Source: Thermoplasmata archaeon
GTDB lineage: Archaea > Thermoplasmatota > Thermoplasmata > Lutacidiplasmatales > UBA184
Length of the DNA stretch: 64,000 nt
Assembly: GCA_027306505.1 (NCBI GenBank)
Contig: DAHUZP010000001.1
Coordinates: 1-64,000, forward strand
Direction: 5' to 3'
Position 1 is the first letter of the stretch; each line of letters opens with the position of its first letter. The notes under the pieces are model-generated. The model was not told the origin of the DNA and searched no databases. It saw only the letters and a program-made list of their open reading frames with translations. Below are positions 17,208 through 25,147 of the stretch, one piece after another. Position numbers and translations under genes: made by a program.

Positions 17208-17992
17208 GAGGCACCCCCGTGCAGGCGTTCCTCGCCCACGAGCGCTGCCCCGATCGCACCCATGTACTGCGAGAGGGGGCTCACGTTCACGGGTAGCCCC
17301 AAGCGCTGGGAGAGCGCGCGGACCATCCCCTCGTTGCGGGAGACCCCGCCGGTGAAGGTGACCTCCGGCTCGATGCCCACCCGCTGCAGGAGCGAGAGGC
17401 TGCGGTTCGCGATGCTCGCGTGGAGCCCGGCGAGGATGTCCTGGGGTTCCTTCCCGCGGGAGACGTAGGAGGTGACCTCGCTCTCCGCGAAGACCGTGCA
17501 GGTGCTCGTGACCCGGACCGGGTGCCGGGAGTTGAGGGAGAGGGGGCCGATGTCGGCGACGTCGAGCCCGAGCGCCCCGGCGCACACGTCGAGGAAGCGG
17601 CCGGTCCCGGCCGCGCACTTGTCGTTCATGGCGAAGTCGACGACCTCGCCCCGCTCGTTCACCCGGATGGCCTTGGTGTCCTGCCCTCCGATGTCGACCA
17701 CGAGGCGGGTCTTGGGGAAGAGGAAGTGCGCTCCCCGTGCATGGCAGGAGATCTCGGTCACCGCGAGCTGCCCGAACTGGATCTTGAAGCGACCGTAGCC
17801 CGTGCCGGTGGTGAAACCGACGTCCCCGCGGTCGAGGTGCGCGTCCTGGAGCGCCAGCTGCAGCGCCCGGTCAGCGTCCCGGACGATGTCCACCCCTACC
17901 GGGTTGAGCGATCGCCCGATGATCTCGCCCTCGCGCAGGAGCACGCACTTCGCCGTGGTCGAGCCGATGTCCATCCCCACCGCGACCTTCAT
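17204..17992 (-). CDS. Benzoyl-CoA reductase ATPase subunit (canonical activase)
   Basis: 262 residues of the same BadF/BcrA/BcrD ATPase family, with standard motifs. Phosphate-1 is GMDIGSTTAKCVLL, phosphate-2 is VVDIGGQDTKAI, the cluster loop is NDKCAAGTGRFLD, and the second cysteine is in STCTVFAESEVTS. A C-terminal GGVSRNEGMV adenosine loop and GAIGAALVG end the domain. It is the partner of the divergent ATPase that follows. Its ATG overlaps the stop of bcrB (ATGA) and its own stop overlaps the next ATG, so the subunits are translationally coupled and probably made in fixed ratio. Confidence 0.87.
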   Translation of the reverse strand: MKVAVGMDIGSTTAKCVLLREGEIIGRSLNPVGVDIVRDADRALQLALQDAHLDRGDVGFTTGTGYGRFKIQFGQLAVTEISCHARGAHFLFPKTRLVVDIGGQDTKAIRVNERGEVVDFAMNDKCAAGTGRFLDVCAGALGLDVADIGPLSLNSRHPVRVTSTCTVFAESEVTSYVSRGKEPQDILAGLHASIANRSLSLLQRVGIEPEVTFTGGVSRNEGMVRALSQRLGLPVNVSPLSQYMGAIGAALVGEERLHGGAS

Positions 17993-19332
17993 CGGACCGC
18001 TACCTCCTTCGTGGCGGACGCCCCAGCCGTGGTGGCCGCGTGCCCTCCGGCGGGGCCCGCCGACGGGCCCGTGCGCTTGCGGAGGTCCAGCGACTCGAAG
18101 AAGGCGTCCATCCGGTTCTTGATCTGAGCCGGGGTGAAGTAGCGCGGGTCTTCGTGGTCGGACTCGATGTAGAGCGTGGGGACCCCCGCGTCGTGGATGA
18201 GCCAGTCCCTGAGGTCGCCCTGACCGGCCGTGAAGGACCGGCAGGACTTGATCCCGTGGATGAGCACCGCGTCCGCCTCGTAGTCTCGGACGTACTGCTT
18301 GATGAGGTCCCGGCGGAGCGGCCAGCTCTGGTTCACGTAGGCCCCGAGGCTGTACTCCGCGATGCTCTCGAGCGGGCGCGACGGATCGTGGTAGAAGCCG
18401 CGGTCGAAGAGCCCTCCCACCTTGGGGTAGGTCGCAGCGACGCTCACCGCGCCCCACTTTCTGAAGAAGTCCCAGAAGGTCCGGTAGTTCGTGTAGGGCG
18501 GCACGCCCTCCACGACCAGGCGGAACTTCTCCTCGGGGACCGGATAGTTCCCTTCGCTGACCCGGGTACGGATCTCCTCGTTGCAGGTCTCGTAGAAACG
18601 GACGGCCTCCTCGGTCCCCCGCAACACGTTGATCGGGAACATGTAGAAGACCGCCTCGAAGTACGCCTCGATAGGCGAAGGGCGACGGCGGCCCGCGTCC
18701 AGGTAGCGGACCCACTCCTCTTCGGCCCGTCGGCTGCGGGCGAGCACCCGCTTGAGCTCCTCCATGTCGAAGCTGCGCCCGGTGGTCTTCTCCAGGAAAT
18801 GGATGAACTCCCAGAGCTGGGCCACCATGTACTCGACGTCCTCCTTGAGCGGCGCCTCCGTCCGCTGGTACGGGACGTCGTAGGTGTACATCGGCGCGCC
18901 GAGGGTCTCGGCGAGCGCTTCCCACCACTTGATGTAGACATAGCAGCCGGAAAAGCTGCAGACTAGGAGGTCGGGCTTCGGAACCTTCCCGAAGGGCGTG
19001 ACGCCACCCTGGGCCTGGAGCCCGAGGTCGTTCTTCACGTATCCACAGACGTCCAGCCCGTAGCCCTGGGCCTCGGCGTTGAGGATGTACTCGAGCGACT
19101 TGTGCTTGATCGCGCAGTTGAGGGCGACGATCTCGGGGAAGACCACTTCGTAGCCGAAGGAGCGGACGATCTCCGTGAGGTTGCCCCCCACCAGCATGTA
19201 GGCGACGGGGCGCTTCGGGCCCCCCGCCGACTCGAGGTCGGCGTAGTACCGCTCGACCATCTTGCGCTGCTCTTCCCTGGCGTCCCGCAGGAAGCCGGGG
19301 TTGGCGTTGAGGAGCGACGCGCCCGCGCTCAT
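17989..19332 (-). CDS. bcrB: Benzoyl-CoA reductase catalytic-type subunit, BcrB-like
   Basis: 447 residues of the HGD-D / BcrB family. Visible landmarks are VVFPEIVALNCAIKHKS, LDVCGYVKNDLG, LVCSFSGCYVYIKWWE, YTYDVPYQRTEAPLKEDVEY and VLIHGIKSCRSFTAGQ near the end. The cysteines include likely Fe-S ligands and line the active site shared with BcrC. It differs clearly from the BcrC-like subunit in the same operon, as expected for the B/C heterodimer. The C-terminal 30 residues are Ala/Gly-rich. The ATG overlaps the stop of the upstream oah gene (ATGA). Reaction: ATP-dependent two-electron reduction of benzoyl-CoA to cyclohexa-1,5-diene-1-carbonyl-CoA with reduced ferredoxin. Confidence 0.85.
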   Translation of the reverse strand: MSAGASLLNANPGFLRDAREEQRKMVERYYADLESAGGPKRPVAYMLVGGNLTEIVRSFGYEVVFPEIVALNCAIKHKSLEYILNAEAQGYGLDVCGYVKNDLGLQAQGGVTPFGKVPKPDLLVCSFSGCYVYIKWWEALAETLGAPMYTYDVPYQRTEAPLKEDVEYMVAQLWEFIHFLEKTTGRSFDMEELKRVLARSRRAEEEWVRYLDAGRRRPSPIEAYFEAVFYMFPINVLRGTEEAVRFYETCNEEIRTRVSEGNYPVPEEKFRLVVEGVPPYTNYRTFWDFFRKWGAVSVAATYPKVGGLFDRGFYHDPSRPLESIAEYSLGAYVNQSWPLRRDLIKQYVRDYEADAVLIHGIKSCRSFTAGQGDLRDWLIHDAGVPTLYIESDHEDPRYFTPAQIKNRMDAFFESLDLRKRTGPSAGPAGGHAATTAGASATKEVAVR

Positions 19333-20606
19333 GGGGAGCGGGCCTCTTCCTGCGGGGAGGCGAGGGCGGAAAGGGATGCGCCGCACATCCCGCAGAAGCG
19401 CATCCGGTCCGGAAGGTGGTCCGCCCCACAGTGAGAGCAGCGGAGCATGGGCGGCCCGTGGAAGTAGTCCTCCCCGGCGCCGCGGGCGAGCCGGTCCCTG
19501 AGGTCGTCGACACGGGCCGGCCGCTTCTCGACGAAGGCGGACATTCCCTCGTGGACCTCCGGATGGGCGAAGTGGAGGGAGAGCCATTCCTGGGCGTGCG
19601 GGACCGTCTGGTGCCAGACCAGGCTCTTCCAGAAGTTCGTCTGGGCCTTCGTGTACCGCAGGCACTCAGGGAACTTCTCCAGGAGGTCGTGGGCGAGTCG
19701 GTCCACCGCTTCGTCCAGGGGTCCGAGGTCGATCGAGTAGTCGTCCTCGCCCTTCTGGGCCATCTGGATCTCCTGCGGGGTCGGGGACTCCAGGAGGGTC
19801 GTCCCGTGACGCACCGAGGGAGCGACCGCTGAGACCAGCCCCCACTCCTCGGCGCGGCGAGGGGGGACCTTCTCGTTGAGGAAAAGCATCCGCCGGGCCC
19901 TGCGATCGCCCACGGCGAGCGTGAGCCACTGGGTCGCGCCCCCGGCGGCGACGCTGCCGACGCCCACGCCCACCTGTCCAATGTAGATGTGCGAGGCCGC
20001 TACGGAGAGGTCACAGGCGAGGTGAAGCTCGTTCCCTCCGCCGACGGTCATGCCGTTCAGGCGCGCGATGGTGGGCTTGCCCGAGGAGAGGAGCGCTTCG
20101 ACCGCCCTCGAGAAGAAGGCCATGTACTTCCAGTAGTCGCCCGGGCGCCGGGTATAGCGGGAGCTGTACTCCTTCACGTCGCCCCCGGTGCAGAAGGCCT
20201 TCGTGCCGGCACCGGTGAGGACGATGACGCCGACCTCGTCGTCGAAGGACGCGTCCTGGACGGCCCAGGCGAGCTCCTCCAGGGTCGACGTGGTGTAGGC
20301 GTTGTAGGAACCGGGGCGGTTGATCGTTATCCGCGCGACACCCTTCGCCTTCGAGTAGAGCACGTCCTGAAGCTCCCGGGGGGGTGGGGCCTTCAGGGGG
20401 ACGACGGTCGGAGCGACCTGGGGGGTCCCCGACAAGGAGGACGGGGAGCGCGGTGGGGCCGTCGAGGCCTTGCCTGCAGCGATCCCTCCAGCGCTCGGGC
20501 GACCGCCAGAGGCTCCGCCCGTCGCCACGCGAAGGGTGGGGTTGCGGTCCAGGCGGGCGGTGGTGGCACGTGGTCGCGACCCGATCTGTCCCTTCAAGAG
20601 AAGCAC
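19329..20606 (-). CDS. oah: Probable 6-oxocyclohex-1-ene-1-carbonyl-CoA hydrolase with C-terminal zinc ribbon
   Basis: 425 residues. The core (about 70-365) is a crotonase-fold ring-opening hydrolase: GTKAFCTGGDVKEY, YWKYMAFFSRAVEALL, LNGMTVGGGNELHLACDLSVAA and VGSVAAGGATQWLTLAVG correspond to Oah/BamA blocks. It opens the ring to 3-hydroxypimelyl-CoA. The odd part is the C-terminus, where Cys390-x2-Cys393 and Cys405-x2-Cys408 (LRCSHCGADHLP, RFCGMCGAS) form a rubredoxin-like zinc ribbon not expected in Oah. A 60-residue Ala/Pro/Arg-rich N-terminal extension is also present. The start is a GTG at 20606, the first gene of the operon, with a weak TATA-like element about 30 bp upstream. The next gene overlaps by ATGA. 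Confidence 0.83.
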   Translation of the reverse strand: MLLLKGQIGSRPRATTARLDRNPTLRVATGGASGGRPSAGGIAAGKASTAPPRSPSSLSGTPQVAPTVVPLKAPPPRELQDVLYSKAKGVARITINRPGSYNAYTTSTLEELAWAVQDASFDDEVGVIVLTGAGTKAFCTGGDVKEYSSRYTRRPGDYWKYMAFFSRAVEALLSSGKPTIARLNGMTVGGGNELHLACDLSVAASHIYIGQVGVGVGSVAAGGATQWLTLAVGDRRARRMLFLNEKVPPRRAEEWGLVSAVAPSVRHGTTLLESPTPQEIQMAQKGEDDYSIDLGPLDEAVDRLAHDLLEKFPECLRYTKAQTNFWKSLVWHQTVPHAQEWLSLHFAHPEVHEGMSAFVEKRPARVDDLRDRLARGAGEDYFHGPPMLRCSHCGADHLPDRMRFCGMCGASLSALASPQEEARSP

Positions 20607-20631
20607 CTGTGGACGGCGAAGGTCCGGTCAC

Positions 20632-20645
20632 AGAATCTGGATTCC
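20632..20645 (-). promoter_or_regulatory. Putative promoter of the benzoyl-CoA operon
   Basis: A comparatively A/T-rich patch (minus strand GGAATCCAGATTCTG) centred about 32 bp from the GTG start of oah. The match to a TATA box is weak, so this is tentative. The rest of the 280-bp region up to the hemerythrin gene shows no gene. Confidence 0.3.
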
Positions 20646-20889
20646 CCCGCACCGGTTCGGCCAGAACCGGGCGAGTCACGGCGTCCGGACCGCGCAACTT
20701 CCAGGGGGGCTTCGGCGCCCCCGCACGCTCCCAGCGCCATCGCCCGAGAGCGGGAAGCATCCTTACGGTCCGGACCTAGGCTGGGCACGGGGTCCCGCCG
20801 GCAGGCCCGTAAGCCTCTCGACGGAGACGTTGAAGGTAGGGGACCAAGACCATAGGACCGGCGTGGGTCCGGTGGGGCCCGTTCGGGCC

Positions 20890-21480
20890 TCAAAGTGGGG
20901 CAGTGAGAGGAGAGTGCAGAGCCTCCGGGGCGGTCAGGAGGAGTCCCGGATTGACCCCGTAGCGCTCGCGGTAGGCCTGTTCGATGCCTTGGCAGCGCCG
21001 AGCCACTTCCAACACGTCCCGACGCGAGAGGACGTCCTGGGCCATCGGGAACAGTACGAAGTCCTCCTTGATCACATGCTGGGAGAGGAGCGTCTCGATC
21101 GATTCCGCGATCCTCGCGATGCGACGGACCGGCTCGGGCGCCCCGGGGTCCGCGTCGAGCTGGGAGGACATCTTGCCCATGGAGCGCTGCAGCGCTCGGA
21201 GCGATTCGTGGTCGTCACGCATGTGGCCGAGGGAGCTCTCCTCGGCGGAGAGACGCCGCTCCAGCACAGGGAAGAGCGCGCGCTCCTCCTTCGCCGCGTG
21301 GAACTCGTCGACGTCCCTCGCGAGGAACACCGCGAACTGGGCCGCCTCCCCCGCCAGCGCGAGCGGGGCAGGAGAGAGCTTTGTCGTCTGTCTCCAGGTC
21401 TCACGGAACGATTCCACCCGCGCGAGGAAGACCTGGTGCTCCTCCATCAACACCTGCAATGGGTCGTAGGAGAGCGTCAT
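20890..21480 (-). CDS. Hemerythrin-like HHE domain protein
   Basis: 196 residues, all helical. The metal ligands of an HHE cation-binding domain are visible: MEEHQVFL, DEFHAAKEE, MRDDHESL and LSQHVIKEDFVLFP. Such proteins bind a di-iron centre and sense, carry or detoxify O2 or NO. It lies between the benzoyl-CoA operon and a U32-family gene that are both expected to be oxygen sensitive, so a protective or sensing role is plausible but inferred. The gene is read in the same direction as the benzoyl-CoA operon and ends about 280 bp upstream of it. Confidence 0.8.
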   Translation of the reverse strand: MTLSYDPLQVLMEEHQVFLARVESFRETWRQTTKLSPAPLALAGEAAQFAVFLARDVDEFHAAKEERALFPVLERRLSAEESSLGHMRDDHESLRALQRSMGKMSSQLDADPGAPEPVRRIARIAESIETLLSQHVIKEDFVLFPMAQDVLSRRDVLEVARRCQGIEQAYRERYGVNPGLLLTAPEALHSPLTAPL

Positions 21481-21574
21481 GCGTGTGGCGGCACTGCCGT
21501 CACCACCTGCCTAGGCTTAGGACATTCCCCCCACCGGTGCGGCGGCGTTCGAGGGCGGTACGGGACCACGATCC

Positions 21575-22909
21575 TTACACCGCTCCCGCACCATCGTCCG
21601 TGGAGGAGCCCTCTCCCGAACTGAACGACGGGCGCCCGAGAGGGGAGGGGCCATGCGCTTCCTCCTCTCCTCCTGCAGGGGATAGGACCGGGAGGGGATG
21701 GGGGGCCCTCGGATGGGTCGGAGGGCTCGACTCCGCCTCGGTCCTTTCCGCCATCTCACCGACCGCTTGACCGAACCCCGGCAGCAAAACGTAGGAGGGC
21801 GGCAGGTCCTGCGGGGGATGGTAGCGGGAGGGAGGCTCCCCGTTAATGCGGACCACGCGCTCGGCGATGGAGGCGCAGTAGCCGCAGGTGGAGCAGGAGA
21901 TGTGCTCGCAGTCCATCTCGGCGATCCGCCGCATGAAGCCCGCGGGGAAGGCCTTGTTGTCGATCGAGACGTTGTCCAGCGCCTGGAAGGCCTTCTCGAA
22001 GTTCGGGAGCACCCCCAGCTGAGGGCCCTCCCGACCGAGCCGCTCGATCGCCGCCGAAGGGCCCTTCACCTGGACGAAGCTCAGGATGTCCAGCAGGTTC
22101 CCCTCGTACTTCCTCTCGGTGTAGATGCGGGCCACCTTGGAGAGCCAAGCCGTGGACCGGTTGCGCCCGGAGATCTTGAACCGGTGGACCCCCGCTTCCT
22201 CGTAGATGGAGAGGTCCTCGGGGCGGATCCAGATCGAGGAGATCAGCTTCGAGGGATCCTTGACCACCTCGAGACCGCACTGGAGGATGGGGTGCTCGAA
22301 CCAGAGCTTCCCTCCGCCCGGCTGGGAACAGAGCGAACTCGTGTTGAGATGGTGGCCCCGGAACGGGCAGTCACGGATGCAGGTCTGGTTCACCAGCACT
22401 TCGACCGGGATCTTCGCGCGCGTGAGGCCCCGGACCAGGCGGAAGTCACGGTTGCCCTCCTCCAAGATCACGTGCTCCGCTCCCATCTTGCGGAAGTACT
22501 CCGCCTGGTTCACGGTCCTCAGGCGGGCGAAAGTGGAGATCGAGACCGGCACGTTGGGGTGGTCACGGCGGATGATCTCGACCAGGAGCGGCAGGGCGAC
22601 GACGAAGCCATCCACCCCGAGGTCCACCATCTGCTGGACCTCCTCTCGGAACTTCCCGAGGAAGCCCGGCTCGTACTCGTGGAGCCCGAGGTCGTTCGAG
22701 TTGAGGGTCGCGAAGAACTTGCGGCCGCCACGATGGATGACCTCCAGGTGACGGGCCAGCTTCTCCGGGCTCACCGAAGGCAGGATGTAGGGGGGTCGCC
22801 CGGCGCCAGTGAGCGAGACGGGGAAGCCCCCGAAGAATGTGGAAACCGGCAGATCGTGGACCTTCTCGATCAGACCGTCATCGAAGTTGGTCGCTAGGAC
22901 GAGCTCCAT
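21575..22909 (-). CDS. Peptidase U32 family protein (Fe-S, UbiU/YhbU-like)
   Basis: 444 residues. A TIM-barrel-like first half (ATLNSNDLG, VDGFVVALPLLVEII, VPVSISTFARLRTVNQAEYFRKMGAEHVILEEGNRD) is followed by the four-cysteine region NQTCIRDCPFRGHH and DCEHISCSTCGYC that binds a [4Fe-4S] cluster in U32 proteins. Members act in rRNA or tRNA hydroxylation and O2-independent ubiquinone hydroxylation rather than simple proteolysis. The last 70 residues are disordered and Pro/Ser-rich. The ATG at 22909 has a TATA-like box 26 bp upstream, so it is probably leaderless. The exact substrate is not known. Confidence 0.82.
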   Translation of the reverse strand: MELVLATNFDDGLIEKVHDLPVSTFFGGFPVSLTGAGRPPYILPSVSPEKLARHLEVIHRGGRKFFATLNSNDLGLHEYEPGFLGKFREEVQQMVDLGVDGFVVALPLLVEIIRRDHPNVPVSISTFARLRTVNQAEYFRKMGAEHVILEEGNRDFRLVRGLTRAKIPVEVLVNQTCIRDCPFRGHHLNTSSLCSQPGGGKLWFEHPILQCGLEVVKDPSKLISSIWIRPEDLSIYEEAGVHRFKISGRNRSTAWLSKVARIYTERKYEGNLLDILSFVQVKGPSAAIERLGREGPQLGVLPNFEKAFQALDNVSIDNKAFPAGFMRRIAEMDCEHISCSTCGYCASIAERVVRINGEPPSRYHPPQDLPPSYVLLPGFGQAVGEMAERTEAESSPPTHPRAPHPLPVLSPAGGEEEAHGPSPLGRPSFSSGEGSSTDDGAGAV

Positions 22910-22932
22910 GGCCCTGGAACCGGTAGAGCCTT

Positions 22933-22940
22933 CCTAACAC
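22933..22940 (-). promoter_or_regulatory. TATA-like box of the U32 gene
   Basis: Minus-strand GTTAGG centred about 26-28 bp from the ATG at 22909. Confidence 0.45.
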
Positions 22941-22995
22941 TGGGACCCCACCGGTGAGGGACGAAGACCTTGGTCTCCCCGGGTCTCCTGCAGGC

Positions 22996-23487
22996 ATGCT
23001 GGAGCTCCTGGAGGCCCGCTCGGCACGCTCGAAAGGCGAGGCGGGGCCTGGGGTCGCGCACCTGCGAGATCGGATCGCCCAGGCGGACCGCCTGCTGGTG
23101 GCCGCCCTCAGCCTTCGCTTCTATTGGGTCTCGAGGCTCCTCGCCGTGAAACGTCGGGAAGGGCTTGCTGATGTCGACCGCGCTCAGGAGCTCAAGGTGC
23201 TCCGGGAGGCCCGTCTGCGGGCGGTCGCCAACGGCCTGCCCCCGGACATGGCCGAGCGGGTCCTCGATTTCATCATCCAGGAGGGCAAGGCCGCCTTGGG
23301 CGTACCCTCGACCTCCGCGCGTCGGACCCCCACCCTCCCTACGCCCGAACCCCCGGGGCCCCAGGTCCTCCGCCGTCCGCGGGCGAAGGTCCAGCTCGAG
23401 AAGCCTGCGGCAAGGTCACGGCGACCGGCCTCTCGAGCCCCTCGACGGGCTCGAGAGGGACAGGCCTCGAAGGGAGCACACCGTTGA
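22996..23487 (+). CDS. AroQ-type chorismate mutase
   Basis: 163 residues from the ATG at 22996 (a GTG at 22954 would add 14). Residues about 15-95 have the three-helix AroQ pattern: HLRDRIAQADRLLVAALSLRFYWVSRLLAVKRREGL, then DVDRAQELKVLREARLRAVANGLPPDMAERVLDFIIQEGKAAL. It contains the Arg in helix 1, the 'VK-x-R' Lys and the conserved R/E pairs. It catalyses chorismate to prephenate for Phe/Tyr synthesis. The C-terminal 60 residues are a basic, disordered tail. It is divergent from the U32 gene. Confidence 0.72.
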   Translation: MLELLEARSARSKGEAGPGVAHLRDRIAQADRLLVAALSLRFYWVSRLLAVKRREGLADVDRAQELKVLREARLRAVANGLPPDMAERVLDFIIQEGKAALGVPSTSARRTPTLPTPEPPGPQVLRRPRAKVQLEKPAARSRRPASRAPRRAREGQASKGAHR

Positions 23488-23530
23488 GCAGACCCCCCAG
23501 GACCGGAGCTGTCCCGGGCGACGGGAAACT

Positions 23531-24115
23531 TCAGGCCGTGGCGGACGGAGGAGGGAGATGGTCGAGGCGTGAGCCGGCCCCCGAGCTCGACCCTGAGGGC
23601 GTGGGGAAGAGGCCGAACCGGGAAGCGAGGTGGCGAAGCTCCTCCAGGAACGGTCGGCTCATCTCTCCCCACACCGGGGAGGGGAAGGTCCCGATCGCCA
23701 GGAGAACCTCCCCGAGCCTCCGCACATGCAGCCGGAAGGCGACAGGATCCTCGGATGCTTCGCTCCCACCCATCGCCCATCGCCGGGCGATCTCGGTGAA
23801 GGCCCGTCCCAGCGGGCCCAACCTTTCGTCCTTCTCCAGCAGCGAGCGGCCGAGGCGGTGGAGGCCCGGGGCGAGCGCCTGGAGGGATTCCCGACCCAGA
23901 CCCGCCTGCTCAGCAATATCGACCGAGCTCAGGTTCTCGGCAAGGGCGATACAGCTTCGCCCGGTCAGCAAGAGGGTCCTGGAGTCGCGCTCCCAGGGCG
24001 CCTCCACCCCCTGGGAGCACTGGGAAGGGCCCCGGGAGACGGGGCGGCGCCCTGGGGCATGGGGGACCGCGGGCACCTTTGGAGAGCCTCTCGCCCACCC
24101 AACAGCGCTCCCCAT
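23531..24115 (-). CDS. Hypothetical helical protein
   Basis: 194 residues. A mostly helical central part (SSVDIAEQAGLGRESLQALAPGLHRLGRSLLEKDERLGPLG onwards) and a second block LHVRRLGEVLLAIGTFPSPVWGEMSRPFLEELRHLASRFGLFP look like a folded protein; the first 45 residues are Pro/Arg-rich. The ATG at 24115 has an A/T-rich patch (about 24129-24141) roughly 20-25 bp upstream, consistent with a leaderless start divergent from the HTH regulator. Family not recognised. Overlapping open frames on the opposite strand look like shadows. Confidence 0.45.
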   Translation of the reverse strand: MGSAVGWARGSPKVPAVPHAPGRRPVSRGPSQCSQGVEAPWERDSRTLLLTGRSCIALAENLSSVDIAEQAGLGRESLQALAPGLHRLGRSLLEKDERLGPLGRAFTEIARRWAMGGSEASEDPVAFRLHVRRLGEVLLAIGTFPSPVWGEMSRPFLEELRHLASRFGLFPTPSGSSSGAGSRLDHLPPPSATA

Positions 24116-24216
24116 GCCTAGCTTTCGTGAATTTCATTTGACCAAGGCGCTCATACCCCCATGCGGGCATACCTGTGCGGTCCAGAGGTGAGGTTCCGGT
24201 GACAGCCCCCCCCAGC

Positions 24217-25089
24217 ATGAGCGCGACGAAGGGCCTGGTCCTTCCCACGCAGAAGTCTCGAAGCCGCCGAGGCAGCCACTCCCGCTCCCGTCGGGAACGT
24301 ACCGGTTCTTCCGGTCACGGCGACCCCTTCGTCGAGGTCCGTCTCCGTTCCCCCTCGACCAGCCACTGGCTGGGGCTCATCGCCCAGCGGCCCGGGGTCA
24401 AGGTACGCTCCTTGGTGTGCCGCCCCAGCGGGGCTGCACCGCAACGGATGCTGCGGCTCCTCGAGGTGGAGGCGGGACCGGAGGACCTCTCCGGCGTCCT
24501 GCAGATCCTCCGTCGCACGGTGCGCCAGGGGTCCCTCGCGGTGACCCCCTGGGGCTCCCACCGCCTGCTGGTCTGGGCATCCGAGCCGGTGCCCGCGATT
24601 TGCGCTGCCGTGTTCCACGCAGGCGCGATTTGCACTTCCTGCCCCCTGATGGCGAACGGCCGGGAGCTGCCCCCCGAGGGCACGCTGGACCCCGCGACGG
24701 ACTGGGGGCTCTTGCTCCCCCGGATGTCCCCACGGGCGAAGGCGCTCCTCAAGGTGTTCGGTGACCGCAAGGATGGCGAACCGGTGCTGCTCCGCGTGGG
24801 AGGGCTCCAAGCCAAGGAGAGCCTCACCCCCCGGCAGGAGCACGCGGTCGATGTCGCCTTCCAGATGGGGTACTTCCATCACCCACGCCAGGCGGGGCTG
24901 CGCGAAGTGGCCCAGGCACTGGGAGTGAGCCGCTCCACCGCTCTCGAGCTCCTGCGCCGCGGCCTGGAGAAGGTCCTCGCCACACGCACCGGCCGCTCGG
25001 ACGGAGGGCTGGAGCTCCCCACGAACGGTCTGCGGGTCTCGGGCGAGCGTCCGGAAGACCTCCCGGCGAACGCGGGCTCGGTCGCCTGA
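24217..25089 (+). CDS. Bacterio-opsin-activator (HTH_10) type transcription regulator
   Basis: 290 residues from the ATG at 24217; the frame is open to a GTG at 24175 and the N-terminus (basic, Ser/Arg-rich) is uncertain. The C-terminal part has the archaeal Bat-type HTH: LTPRQEHAVDVAFQMGYFHHPRQAGLREVAQALGVSRSTALELLRRGLEKVL, preceded by a ligand/dimer domain with two cysteines in AGAICTSCPL. Regulators of this class are common in Halobacteria and Thermoplasmatota. The target is unknown; nearby candidates are the benzoyl-CoA operon and the aldo/keto reductase. Its presence supports an archaeal host. Confidence 0.78.
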   Translation: MSATKGLVLPTQKSRSRRGSHSRSRRERTGSSGHGDPFVEVRLRSPSTSHWLGLIAQRPGVKVRSLVCRPSGAAPQRMLRLLEVEAGPEDLSGVLQILRRTVRQGSLAVTPWGSHRLLVWASEPVPAICAAVFHAGAICTSCPLMANGRELPPEGTLDPATDWGLLLPRMSPRAKALLKVFGDRKDGEPVLLRVGGLQAKESLTPRQEHAVDVAFQMGYFHHPRQAGLREVAQALGVSRSTALELLRRGLEKVLATRTGRSDGGLELPTNGLRVSGERPEDLPANAGSVA

Positions 25090-25147
25090 GCGTCGCCCCC
25101 CCCCACGGGGGCCGACCGGCGGGCCGAACCTCGAAAGGATCGCTCGC

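Noticed and set aside
15043-19332. 2-hydroxyacyl-CoA dehydratase (HgdAB with activator HgdC) as the identity of the bcr-like genes
   Set aside because: That system has one activator ATPase; here there are two distinct ones, with Dch, Had and Oah homologues in the same operon.
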